Source: Prolixibacteraceae bacterium
Lineage (GTDB): Bacteria > Bacteroidota > Bacteroidia > Bacteroidales > Prolixibacteraceae
Length of the DNA: 64,000 bases
Assembly: GCA_028282705.1 (NCBI GenBank)
Contig: JANQHI010000006.1
Location: forward strand, 1-64,000
Reading direction: 5' to 3'
Shown here: piece by piece, positions 1-9,550 of the stretch
Position numbering within the stretch: the stretch's first letter is position 1
Layout: each line of letters opens with the position of its first letter
The notes under the pieces: model-generated
What the model was told of the DNA's origin: nothing
Databases searched by the model: none
Seen by the model: only the letters and a program-made list of their open reading frames with translations
Program-made: the position numbers and the translations under genes

Positions 1-111
1 CCCTATGATCGAATTGAAATTTTTGCCAACCATGTTGCAATATAAGAAGATAATTACATAAATTCAAAAATATTTATGTAACTTTATATATAATTACCAA
101 AAGTTAAATGC

Positions 112-672
112 TTATTTTTTCACTTTGCCAGGATTTTTGTGTACAAAATCTTCCCAGTTTTTGTATTCTTTGGTTTGTGTAGGTTTGTTTTGCTGGATAA
201 AATGGCAAATAGCAACTGCAATAGCATCAGTGGCATCCAGTTCTTTGGGGATTTCATTTAAGTTGAAAAGCTGTTTCAGGAAGTAAGCCACTTGTTCTTT
301 AGATGCACGCCCCATGCCTGTGATAGACTTCTTCACAAGGAGGGGGGCATATTCATAAATGGGTAATGAGCAATAAAGGCCTGCTGCCATAATTACTCCT
401 TGTGCACGCCCCAGCTTTAACATTGATTGTACATTTTTCCCATAAAATGGGGCTTCAAGTGCCATTACATCTGGCTTTGATTGCTCAATAAGGTACAGTG
501 CCCTTTCATGCAGGTATTTAAGTTTTTGATAGTGGTCTTCAAATTTTCCTGGGCGTATAATCCCAGTCCTTAAAATAACAGGTTTCTTATCCTTTATTTC
601 AATAAGCCCATAACCCGTTACACTGGTGCCAGGGTCAATCCCTAAAATCTTTATATTCTTTGAATCTGGCAT
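112..672 (-). CDS. ruvC: Crossover junction endodeoxyribonuclease RuvC
   Basis: Protein motifs ILGIDPGTSVTGYGLIE, ALEAPFYGKNVQSMLKLGRAQGVI and DATDAIAVAICH; start trimmed to MPDSKN, which removes the overlap with the upstream gene. Confidence 0.95.
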   Translation of the reverse strand: MPDSKNIKILGIDPGTSVTGYGLIEIKDKKPVILRTGIIRPGKFEDHYQKLKYLHERALYLIEQSKPDVMALEAPFYGKNVQSMLKLGRAQGVIMAAGLYCSLPIYEYAPLLVKKSITGMGRASKEQVAYFLKQLFNLNEIPKELDATDAIAVAICHFIQQNKPTQTKEYKNWEDFVHKNPGKVKK

Positions 673-673
673 G

Positions 674-1561
674 TTAAGCTTTTCTGCCTTTTTTAATTTG
701 TTGGAACAATATCCCTCCAACAATAAAAATAATCCCAATAAATGTAGTAATGAATATCTCTTCTTTCAAAATAAAATAGATAAAAATTAGGGAGATAAAT
801 GGAGCCAGGAATACCAGGTTGCCAATCACAGCATTGTTCTTGCTCAGTTGCATGGCTTTAAGCCAAAGGATATAAGTAATGCCAATTTCAAAGAAGCCAA
901 TGTAAATACCAGCAAATAATGCTTCTCCAATTTGGAATGTAAAGCCTGAAAAAAAGGTAAGTGCAATGGATAGGAAGGCAAACCCAAAAACAAAGTTCAT
1001 AAATAGTTTGAGGGTTTCATCCCTGTTGTCTTTTACATTCAAAATCCAATAAAGTGACCAAATAACTGAAGACACTATGGCAAGCACTACCCCTAAAAGG
1101 CTTGTTTTATGAAAACCATTGATCCCTCCCTGAGAAGAAATAATAATGACTCCTATAAAACTAATGCCTAGTGCTACAAAACTTTGCCAGCCAATTTTTT
1201 GCCTAAGCATTGGAACAGAAAGCAAGGCAAGGATAATGGGCCAGATCATATTAATGGGTTGGGCTAACTGGGCAGGTAAAAGTGAATAAGCTTTGAACAG
1301 GATGATGTAATAAATGAATGGGTTAAATGCACCCAGCAACATGGATGAGACTAGTTGTTTGCTGTTTTGTTGCATCACCAGCTTCATTTTTCCCTGTATC
1401 AGAAGGAAGAAAAACAGGATGATAACTGAAGTCCCTGATGCAATAAAAATTAACTGGGCAGGGGTATATTCTTTTAACCCAAGCTTAAAAGCAGTTGGGG
1501 CAGTTGACCAGCATAAAACAGCTAAAAAGGCAAATAAGACAGGCCTGTTTTTTTGCTTCAT
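674..1561 (-). CDS. EamA/DMT-family transporter
   Basis: 295 aa with about 10 hydrophobic segments and EamA-like duplicated architecture. Confidence 0.85.
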   Translation of the reverse strand: MKQKNRPVLFAFLAVLCWSTAPTAFKLGLKEYTPAQLIFIASGTSVIILFFFLLIQGKMKLVMQQNSKQLVSSMLLGAFNPFIYYIILFKAYSLLPAQLAQPINMIWPIILALLSVPMLRQKIGWQSFVALGISFIGVIIISSQGGINGFHKTSLLGVVLAIVSSVIWSLYWILNVKDNRDETLKLFMNFVFGFAFLSIALTFFSGFTFQIGEALFAGIYIGFFEIGITYILWLKAMQLSKNNAVIGNLVFLAPFISLIFIYFILKEEIFITTFIGIIFIVGGILFQQIKKGRKA

Positions 1562-1566
1562 AATGT

Positions 1567-3438
1567 TTAAATACCTTCAAAGAATTGATATTCAATATTC
1601 TCTTTCGGGGAATCTTCTTCAATACTGTCTCCTCTTAATACCCTGAAACGTTGACGTGACTCTACCACATAAATGCTTCCCGGGTGGTTGACCATCATTT
1701 GCTTATAAAGCCCCAATGCTTTTTCTGCATCCCCAAAGTTGTAATCATAAATGTTGGCCAGCATAAACAAGGCATCGTCAGCTAGTAGTTCATAAGAGAA
1801 GTCATCCAGGATCTGTTGTAACTGGTCAGCAGCCAATTGGTAATTCCTGTTCCTGATATTGATTTTGGCTTTCCTCATCAAAATGTCATCAACAAGGCTA
1901 TGGAATGGATATAGTTCTGCAATGGAATCAATGGTTGCATATGCCAATGAATCTTTTCTCTGGAAAAACAGCAGGTCGGCTTTTGAGAACATTTGCAATG
2001 GAATATCAGTAGTATCGAGGTCTGAATTTTCCCCAATAAACAAGGATAGCTCAAAAGCATCATTAGCAGTTAGTTTTGAAGTGCTGGCCTTTAAAACATC
2101 AAGTTGGGCTTTTGCCCAGGAAAAATTCCCCAAATAATATCCCAACCTGGCTTTTTTTAATTTTACTTCATCACCCAAAGTGTTCTTTTTATTGGCATCA
2201 ATCACTTGTGAATAAATAAGTGTTGCTTCCCAGGGGTCTTCAGCATATACATAAATATCAGCAAGTTTTGTTTTTAATTTGTCCCTTTCCAGTGGCCTTA
2301 ACCTTGGTATTTTAAGGGCTTTATTAATAGACATGATAGCATCTTGTGCACTATCCAAATAAAATGCTAACAGGTCAGCATAATCAATAGCCAGGTCATA
2401 GGCAAGTGGTGAATTGCCAAGGTACTCAAGCCCTGATTTTAATTGTTGTGACAGTTCTTCCCCTTCATCCAGATTTTCATGTTTTCCCTGAATAAAATAT
2501 AAATAAGAGGCTTTTAAATTCAGCAAATAACTTTGTTCATAAAAAGGGGTGCCTTCTCCCTTGCCTAATAAATAGGAATATGCATCTTGGGCATCTTTAT
2601 AGGAGAGGTTATTTAAAGCCATATTGGCAAGGCTTAAAATCTTGACAGCTTCATTTCCTGTTCTTTTGTCAAGTGCTATTGATTGCCTAAGGGCATTTGC
2701 AAACTTCCCTTCCTGCAAAAAAAACCAGATCAACAAACGATTAAATGCAATTACATTGGGTTCAGCCTGCACCCTTTTTAGTGCCATCAATTTAAACTTA
2801 TCCCTCAACTCATTATTAAAATCAAGGCGCAAGGCAGCAGCCAGGTTGCTTTGTACCCTGTCAAGCTTTTTTTCATCAGCTTTGATGTAATTGAGGTATT
2901 CAGCCATCATTTGCTCATAATCTCGCAAATAGTAATTGGTTCTTGCTAATTCATAATAGAACATTTCTCCCTTCAAATTAGCCCTGCCTTTTAAATATGT
3001 TTGCTGGGCCAAGTCATAATACCCCCATTGGGTAAATGCATTGGCAGTTAATATAAAAGATGATTTATTGTTTGAGATGACTTTTAGTGAATGTTTAAAT
3101 TTCTGGGCTGCCTCCTCCTGCCTGTCCTGTAATTCTAAAATATGGCCCAGGTACACATAATATTCTGGGCGTTTTTTATTTTTCCTGATTTCAGTATTTA
3201 TTTCCTTTTCTGCTTTTTCATAATCTTTCAATTGAACAAGGCAGGTAAAATAGAGTTTAAAGTAATAATTGTTTTTTGAAGTAGCATGCAAAGACTTGTA
3301 AAGGGGGGCAGCTTTATCATATTTTTTCTGGCTATAAAATTTGCTTGCCAGTTGTGCTGTTGTTTCCTTCTTTTTTGTTTGTGAAAAACCATTCAAAAAA
3401 CAAAGTGAAAAGGTGATTATGTATAATATATGTTTCAT
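1567..3438 (-). CDS. Tetratricopeptide repeat protein, secreted
   Basis: Signal peptide followed by repeated TPR-like helices (KKYDKAAPLYKSL, KDYEKAEKEINTEI). Confidence 0.8.
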   Translation of the reverse strand: MKHILYIITFSLCFLNGFSQTKKKETTAQLASKFYSQKKYDKAAPLYKSLHATSKNNYYFKLYFTCLVQLKDYEKAEKEINTEIRKNKKRPEYYVYLGHILELQDRQEEAAQKFKHSLKVISNNKSSFILTANAFTQWGYYDLAQQTYLKGRANLKGEMFYYELARTNYYLRDYEQMMAEYLNYIKADEKKLDRVQSNLAAALRLDFNNELRDKFKLMALKRVQAEPNVIAFNRLLIWFFLQEGKFANALRQSIALDKRTGNEAVKILSLANMALNNLSYKDAQDAYSYLLGKGEGTPFYEQSYLLNLKASYLYFIQGKHENLDEGEELSQQLKSGLEYLGNSPLAYDLAIDYADLLAFYLDSAQDAIMSINKALKIPRLRPLERDKLKTKLADIYVYAEDPWEATLIYSQVIDANKKNTLGDEVKLKKARLGYYLGNFSWAKAQLDVLKASTSKLTANDAFELSLFIGENSDLDTTDIPLQMFSKADLLFFQRKDSLAYATIDSIAELYPFHSLVDDILMRKAKINIRNRNYQLAADQLQQILDDFSYELLADDALFMLANIYDYNFGDAEKALGLYKQMMVNHPGSIYVVESRQRFRVLRGDSIEEDSPKENIEYQFFEGI

Positions 3439-3591
3439 TAATTCCTGCTGTGTATTGATACAAAAATAATACTCTTAACTAAAGAAAGGATTTGAAGCAG
3501 CAATATGTTTTAGGAGAAAGCAGCAATTTATGTTGTTTTACATGATTTCTAAATCTTATATAGCTATTTTTGTAGGATTAAAATTGGAGAT

Positions 3592-4455
3592 ATGGCTCAC
3601 GAGTTGAATGGGAGGAAGAGGCTACCTCGTTGGATGAAGATGAAGTTGCCCAAAGGTGAAAGTTATTCAAAAGTAAAGAACCTGGTTGCAAAACATGGGT
3701 TGCACACCATATGTACAAGTGGCAATTGCCCCAATATTGGGGAATGTTGGAACAGGGGGACAGCTACCTTTATGATCCTTGGGGATATTTGTACAAGGAG
3801 GTGTAAGTTTTGTGCTGTAAAATCAGGTAAGCCTTTACCACCAGACTTGAAAGAGCCTGAAAAACTGGCTGAATCAGTTAGGATTATGGGGGTGAAACAC
3901 TGTGTGATCACTTCTGTTGACAGGGATGACCTTGATGACCAGGGGGCAGGGATATGGGCGCAAACCATCACTGAAGTAAAAAGGGTTAACCCAGAAACCA
4001 AGATTGAAGTATTGATTCCTGATTTCAGGGGGAAAACAGAGTTGATACAGCAAGTAATTGATGCTAAGCCTGAAGTAATATCACATAACCTAGAAACTGT
4101 TGAAAGGCTGACCCCATTTGTAAGGTTTGCTTCAAAATACAGGAGAAGCCTTAAGGTTGTTAAGTATATTGCTGAATCAGGTTATGTGGCAAAATCAGGT
4201 ATTATGTTGGGGTTGGGGGAAACACATGAGGAAATATTGCAAACAATGGATGACCTCATTGAAGTAGGTTGTAAAGTAATGACTATTGGCCAATACCTGG
4301 CACCTACTACCCATCATATGCCTGTAGTAAAATATGTTACACCTGAGAGGTTTAAAGAATATAAAGAGATTGGGCTTAAAAAAGGCTTTTCATTTGTTGA
4401 AAGCTCTCCATTGGTAAGGTCTTCATACAGGGCTGAAGAGCATGTGAAAGCTTAA
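3592..4455 (+). CDS. lipA: Lipoyl synthase (radical SAM)
   Basis: CTSGNCPNIGECW and GDICTRRCKFCAVKSGKP, the two LipA cysteine motifs. Confidence 0.97.
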   Translation: MAHELNGRKRLPRWMKMKLPKGESYSKVKNLVAKHGLHTICTSGNCPNIGECWNRGTATFMILGDICTRRCKFCAVKSGKPLPPDLKEPEKLAESVRIMGVKHCVITSVDRDDLDDQGAGIWAQTITEVKRVNPETKIEVLIPDFRGKTELIQQVIDAKPEVISHNLETVERLTPFVRFASKYRRSLKVVKYIAESGYVAKSGIMLGLGETHEEILQTMDDLIEVGCKVMTIGQYLAPTTHHMPVVKYVTPERFKEYKEIGLKKGFSFVESSPLVRSSYRAEEHVKA

Positions 4456-4504
4456 TTGATCATTAGTTTCGAGTTATTAATATTGAGTAGTAGTTACGAG
4501 TTTT

Positions 4505-5173
4505 ATGACATCATTCAATTACATTGATTTAGGGAAAAAGGATTATAAAGAATGCTGGGATTACCAGGAAGAACTTTTGAATGAGGTAGTTACTGACAAA
4601 AGAGCATCAAAAGTCCCTTCTTCTAAAAATTACTTTTTATTGGTTGAACACCCTCATGTTTATACACTTGGCAAAAGTGGGGATGAAAAGAACATGCTTA
4701 TCCATGCAGATTTCCTGAAAAAAATTAATGCAACTTATTATAAGATAAACAGGGGTGGAGATGTTACTTACCATGGACCAGGACAAATTGTTGGCTACCC
4801 TATTATTGATCTTGAGAACTATAACATTGGGGTGCGTGAATACATTGAAAAAATGGAAGATGCCATAATTGCTACCCTTGCTGAATATGGGCTTGAAGGA
4901 GGAAGGAAAGAAGGAGCAACTGGAGTGTGGCTTGATGCAGGGCACAAAGTGAGGGCACGGAAAATTTGTGCCATTGGGGTGCGTGTGAGCAGGTATATAA
5001 CTATGCATGGTTTTGCATTGAATGTGAATACTGACTTGAGGTACTTCAATTATATAAACCCTTGTGGCTTTGCTGCTTATGGAGTTACAAGCATACAGCA
5101 AGAGTTGAAAAAAGAAGTGGATATGGAGGAAGTAAAAACCTACCTGAAGAACCATTTCAACAGGCTTTACTAA
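4505..5173 (+). CDS. lipB: Octanoyltransferase LipB
   Basis: RGGDVTYHGPGQIVGYPI and GVWLDAGHKVRARKICAIGVRVSRYITMHGFALNVN; adjacent to lipA. Confidence 0.97.
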   Translation: MTSFNYIDLGKKDYKECWDYQEELLNEVVTDKRASKVPSSKNYFLLVEHPHVYTLGKSGDEKNMLIHADFLKKINATYYKINRGGDVTYHGPGQIVGYPIIDLENYNIGVREYIEKMEDAIIATLAEYGLEGGRKEGATGVWLDAGHKVRARKICAIGVRVSRYITMHGFALNVNTDLRYFNYINPCGFAAYGVTSIQQELKKEVDMEEVKTYLKNHFNRLY

Positions 5174-5174
5174 A

Positions 5175-6047
5175 TCAGTGATCTTCTAGGTAACTTGTAG
5201 TCAACTGTATTAATTTGTTTTCAAAATCTTTTGGGTGGAGTGAAAATGATTTTGTGAGCTCTGGGAAAATATGGTTTTTTAGCCTTTCCTGTTCATATTG
5301 TATTTTTTCTGAAATAACAGGTGAAACTTTATGGCAGTGCTGGTGGATAAAATTATTAAGTACATCCAGGTCATGTTCGTCTCCAAACAATTCAGTAACA
5401 GCATTTAAAGCTTTGGCAATTTCCCCAAAAAAATAGGGGTTGGTAAATTTTATTGCTTCAAGCTGGTACAAAAGGTTTTTGAGCTTGATCCTGAGTTCAT
5501 GCAAAACAGATGAGCTTTTTTCTTCTGTAATTCCCCGGCAGGCATCATAACATTTCCCATAAGATAGTTGGATGCTTTTCAGTAAGGATAAGTTTCCAAC
5601 AGGCTTCTTAAAATAAGCAGGAAGGCGTTTTTCAAAAGATATTATTTCAGTATGGATTTCAGATAAAATGCTTTGCTCAATAATAATAGATTGAACCATA
5701 GCCTCATTGTTTTCCTTCAGTCGCCTTTGGCATTTTTTAAACCACTGGTTGGATTTTTGTGCTTCAGCTTGAAACAATTTATTGAAACATTCAAGGTTTA
5801 CAAAACTTTCCCTGACAGGAGAGATTGTCCTTCCCAAATCACGGATAAGTACAACCTCCTTTTTCAATTTTTCCTTTAAAAATGATTCCTTAAATAAATT
5901 CAGCCTGGCCCTAATCCTTTTAAAAGACCTCCTGATCTCATGGACTGAAAGGTTAATATCTAATTCTGTTGAATTGCAAAATTGCCTAACCTTTGCTGAC
6001 CTTTTAAGGATGCTATTGTAAACTTTATCTTCTAATAAATTATCCAT
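5175..6047 (-). CDS. CHAD domain-containing protein
   Basis: Conserved-His helical motifs VHEIRRSFKRIRARL and LHELRIKLKNLLYQLE. Confidence 0.85.
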   Translation of the reverse strand: MDNLLEDKVYNSILKRSAKVRQFCNSTELDINLSVHEIRRSFKRIRARLNLFKESFLKEKLKKEVVLIRDLGRTISPVRESFVNLECFNKLFQAEAQKSNQWFKKCQRRLKENNEAMVQSIIIEQSILSEIHTEIISFEKRLPAYFKKPVGNLSLLKSIQLSYGKCYDACRGITEEKSSSVLHELRIKLKNLLYQLEAIKFTNPYFFGEIAKALNAVTELFGDEHDLDVLNNFIHQHCHKVSPVISEKIQYEQERLKNHIFPELTKSFSLHPKDFENKLIQLTTSYLEDH

Positions 6048-6116
6048 CCATATTCCTTCAGGCAGATAAATTTAGGGATTATGGGCAAAACCTGAAACAA
6101 ATATTTTGAAAAGGTA

Positions 6117-7391
6117 CTAATTGATTAGATCAAACCCACAGTAAGGAACCAGCACTTCAGGTATTTTAATCCCCTCAGGAGCCTGGTTGTTTTCTAACAA
6201 AGCTGCTACAATCCTGGGTAAGGCCAAAGCACTCCCATTAAGGGTATGTGCCAGTTGTGGTTTTTTAACCCCTTCTTCGCGGAAACGCAATTTCAACCTG
6301 TTTGCCTGAAATGCTTCAAAATTAGAAACAGAACTTACTTCCAACCATTTTTCTTGTGCAGCTGAATACACTTCAAAATCAAATGTTAATGCTGATGTGA
6401 AACTCAGGTCCCCTCCACAGAGTTGTAGTACACGATAAGGCAGCCCCAGTTTTTGCACAAGGGTTTCAACATAACTAACCATTTCATTCAGTACTTGGTA
6501 TGATTTTACAGGGTGTGCAATTTGCACAATTTCTACTTTGTCAAATTGGTGTAGCCTGTTCAGCCCTCTAACATCTTTCCCATATGAGCCTGCCTCACGC
6601 CTAAAGCAAGCACTATAAGCAGTGTTTTTATACGGGAGGCTATTGGCATCCAGGATTATATCCCTGTAAATATTAGTAACAGGGACTTCAGCAGTTGGGA
6701 TCAGGTATAGGTTGTCTTCAGTTATATGGTACATTTGCCCCTCTTTATCAGGCAATTGCCCAGTACCATATCCTGAGTCTTCATTGACAACCAAAGGTGG
6801 TTGGATTTCTTCATATCCTGCTTCTCTGGCCTGGTCAAGGAAAAAGTTGATCAAAGCCCTTTGCAGCTGAGAACCTTTGCCCCTGTATACAGGGAAACCT
6901 GCACCAGTAAGTTTTACCCCAAGTTCAAAATCAATAAGGTTGTATTTTTGAGCCAATTCCCAATGGGGTAATGCATTCTCAGGAAGGCCGGTTTTGTCAC
7001 CACCTGTTTTTATTGTTATGTTGTCTTCTTCAGAATTTCCTTTAGGGACAGATTCATGTGGCAGGTTTGGCAACTGAATTAGAAGTTCATTTACTTCTTC
7101 ATCGTTGGAAGCAAATTCCTGGTCAAGCTGTTTAATAGTTTCTTTTAATTCAGAAGTCCTATCCTTGGCTTTATTGGCCTCTTCTTTTTTCCCTTCCCTA
7201 AACAAAATGCCAATCTCTTTTGAGATTTTATTCATTTCAGCTTTTGCCTGGTCGGCACTTTGTTGTGCTTTGTTCTTCTTTTCGTAAAGGGCAATAATGT
7301 TTTCTACAATTTCCTTTGCATCAAAATTCTTCACCAAAAGCTTTTTGATCACTAATTCAGGATTATCTTGAATAAATTTTAACGTCAGCAT
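6117..7391 (-). CDS. serS: Serine--tRNA ligase
   Basis: Class II aaRS motifs TAEVPVTNIYRD, YSACFRREAGSYGKDVRGLNRLHQFDKVE and N-terminal coiled coil; start trimmed to MLTLKFIQ. Confidence 0.97.
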   Translation of the reverse strand: MLTLKFIQDNPELVIKKLLVKNFDAKEIVENIIALYEKKNKAQQSADQAKAEMNKISKEIGILFREGKKEEANKAKDRTSELKETIKQLDQEFASNDEEVNELLIQLPNLPHESVPKGNSEEDNITIKTGGDKTGLPENALPHWELAQKYNLIDFELGVKLTGAGFPVYRGKGSQLQRALINFFLDQAREAGYEEIQPPLVVNEDSGYGTGQLPDKEGQMYHITEDNLYLIPTAEVPVTNIYRDIILDANSLPYKNTAYSACFRREAGSYGKDVRGLNRLHQFDKVEIVQIAHPVKSYQVLNEMVSYVETLVQKLGLPYRVLQLCGGDLSFTSALTFDFEVYSAAQEKWLEVSSVSNFEAFQANRLKLRFREEGVKKPQLAHTLNGSALALPRIVAALLENNQAPEGIKIPEVLVPYCGFDLIN

Positions 7392-7424
7392 TTTGTTGGA
7401 TTTTATGAATTGTGGCAAATTTAA

Positions 7425-7462
7425 AAAATAAAAAATCTCCAACTCAAAAGAGAAGGAGATTT
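7425..7462 (-). terminator. Rho-independent terminator downstream of rpmA
   Basis: On the minus strand AAATCTCC-loop-GGAGATTT followed by T-rich sequence, 3' of rpmA. Confidence 0.7.
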
Positions 7463-7487
7463 AATATAAAGAGTTGTTAAATTCTTT

Positions 7488-8147
7488 TTATTTTTCTTCT
7501 TTGTCAGAGCTATCCTCTTTTTTTGCCTTAGGAGCAGCTTTTTTATTAGCTGTAGTGGCTTTAGGTTTAGCTTCTGCTTTAGGAGCAGCCTTTTTTGCAG
7601 CTGGTTTTTTAGTTGTTGCAGCTTTTGCCTTTGGAGCTTCTTTTTCAGCCTTCTCAGCTTTAGGAGCAGCTTTTTTAGCTGTTGTTTTCTTTACTGCAGT
7701 TGCTTTTGGAGCCTCCTCTGTTTTAGCTTTTGAAGTGGTTTTTTTTACAGCAGCTTTAGGTTTAGCTTCTGTTTTTACTTCTTTTTCAGCTTTTGGAGTT
7801 TCGGGCTTTGCAACTGGTTTTTCTTTTACCTCTGCAACTACTGGTTCTGCTTTTGCAGCTTTAGGTTTTTCTAAAACAGCAGTTTCAACAGCAGCTATTG
7901 GTTCAACAGAAACAAAAGACCTGTTTTTTTTCTTTTTCCTGAAAGCAACAGTTCCATCAATAAGAGCAAATAGGGTATGGTCTTTTCCCATACCTACATT
8001 TTCACCTGGATAATGCTGTGTACCTCTTTGGCGGACTAAAATATTGCCCGCTTTTGCAAACTGGCCACCATATATTTTTACACCTAGCCGTTTACTTTCT
8101 GATTCGCGTCCGTTTTTCGAACTACCTACACCTTTCTTATGAGCCAT
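7488..8147 (-). CDS. rpmA: 50S ribosomal protein L27 with long Lys/Ala/Pro-rich C-terminal extension
   Basis: N-terminus [65 protein letters not shown] is canonical L27; about 130 aa low-complexity tail follows. Confidence 0.95.
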   Translation of the reverse strand: MAHKKGVGSSKNGRESESKRLGVKIYGGQFAKAGNILVRQRGTQHYPGENVGMGKDHTLFALIDGTVAFRKKKKNRSFVSVEPIAAVETAVLEKPKAAKAEPVVAEVKEKPVAKPETPKAEKEVKTEAKPKAAVKKTTSKAKTEEAPKATAVKKTTAKKAAPKAEKAEKEAPKAKAATTKKPAAKKAAPKAEAKPKATTANKKAAPKAKKEDSSDKEEK

Positions 8148-8162
8148 GGTTTAATTTTTTAA

Positions 8163-8474
8163 TTATCCAACAATAGCATCAATTTGCACCTGGGTGAATT
8201 GCTGCCTGTGTCCATTAAGTTTTTTGTAACCTTTACGTCTTTTCTTTTTGAACACCAATACCTTGTCACCTTTTACATGCTCAAGTATTTTTACAGATAC
8301 TTTAGCACCTTTTACAGTAGGAGTGCCAACAGACACTTTTCCATCATTGTCGACCAACAATACTTTTTCAAAATCAACAACATCGCCTTCTTTTGCATCC
8401 AAACGATGAACATAGATTTTGTTGTCTTTTTCTACTTTAAATTGTTGCCCGGCAATTTCTACAATCGCGTACAT
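8163..8474 (-). CDS. rplU: 50S ribosomal protein L21
   Basis: [25 protein letters not shown] and [21 protein letters not shown]; adjacent to rpmA. Confidence 0.97.
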   Translation of the reverse strand: MYAIVEIAGQQFKVEKDNKIYVHRLDAKEGDVVDFEKVLLVDNDGKVSVGTPTVKGAKVSVKILEHVKGDKVLVFKKKRRKGYKKLNGHRQQFTQVQIDAIVG

Positions 8475-8559
8475 GCTAATTTAATTTTAAGTTACTTTGC
8501 CAGGCGGGAAACATTTTGTTCCCTCTTATTAAAGCCTAAACAAATCAATTTTGGGACTG

Positions 8560-8590
8560 CAAAAGTAGTTATTTTTAAAAGATTAGCAAA
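8560..8590 (-). promoter_or_regulatory. Bacteroidota-type promoter for rplU-rpmA
   Basis: Minus strand TTTG-N19-TACTTTTG, matching the TTTG / TAnnTTTG consensus, upstream of rplU. Confidence 0.5.
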
Positions 8591-8861
8591 TATTTGCTAT
8601 TAAATTTTCACCCAATTAAAATGAGGGTTAAAATATAATGATTTAGGGTGTTAATATAATAGTTTTAAAAGTGAGGGAATCAATGTGGATTCAATAGAAA
8701 ATGTTCTGTCACCATATAAATAGGGTCAACTTTCGGGGTTATTTGCATTGGTAAAAATCCAGGGAGTTTATAAATTTAGCAATTCAGGGAATAATACTGT
8801 AATAAACAAAAATCATTGTTATATTTGTTTTCACAGAAACTGGGCTTGAAAGAATTTAGGA

Positions 8862-9455
8862 ATGCGAAAAATTAGGTTGAATATATTGGGTCTTTCAGTG
8901 AGTCAAACGCAGTCAGGGGCTTATGCCTTGGTTTTAACAGAAGATAAAGGAGACAGAAGGATACCCATTATCATTGGACCTGTTGAGGCTCAGGCAATTG
9001 CTATTCAGCTAGAAGGGTTAAAACCTCCCAGGCCCCTTACCCATGATTTGTTTAAAAATGTTGCAAATGCTTTTGATATTGCTTTAGTTGAAGTAACAAT
9101 ATATAAGCTTGAGGAAGGTATTTTTTATTCTGAGCTTCTGTGTGAAATGAATGGCAAAGAAGTTCGCATTGATTCGCGCACTTCTGATGCTGTTGCATTA
9201 GCACTGCGTTTTAGGTGCCCTATTTATACAACAGAAGATATATTGACCAAAGCAGGGATTGTTTTGGAAGTGGATGATGAAGACACTCCAGTTGGCAGCA
9301 TGGTTGATGATGGACCAGCTGGAACTTCAAGGGATTCAGTATATGAAAAACATACTGCTGCAGAATTGGAAGAGATGCTTGGTGAAGCCATTCAAAATGA
9401 GGATTACGAAAAAGCATCTATAATCAGGGATGAACTGACAAAAAGGGGCAAATAA
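8862..9455 (+). CDS. Bifunctional nuclease (BFN/DUF151) domain protein with C-terminal UVR motif
   Basis: IPIIIGPVEAQAIAIQLEG.RPLTHDLF plus ELEEMLGEAIQNEDYEKASIIRDEL. Confidence 0.9.
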   Translation: MRKIRLNILGLSVSQTQSGAYALVLTEDKGDRRIPIIIGPVEAQAIAIQLEGLKPPRPLTHDLFKNVANAFDIALVEVTIYKLEEGIFYSELLCEMNGKEVRIDSRTSDAVALALRFRCPIYTTEDILTKAGIVLEVDDEDTPVGSMVDDGPAGTSRDSVYEKHTAAELEEMLGEAIQNEDYEKASIIRDELTKRGK

Positions 9456-9550
9456 CATGTAACTTTTTACTATTTTGTTGATGCTTATTTTATATAGGCA
9501 TGTAATGTTTTTTGCCAATTATAAGAATAAATAGAAAATAAACGCCAACT

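Noticed and set aside
4637-5155. 172-aa minus strand ORF
   Set aside because: Antisense to lipB
7474-8013. 179-aa + strand ORF rich in Ala/Phe/Leu
   Set aside because: Exact antisense of the Lys/Ala-rich tail of rpmA; codon-composition artefact
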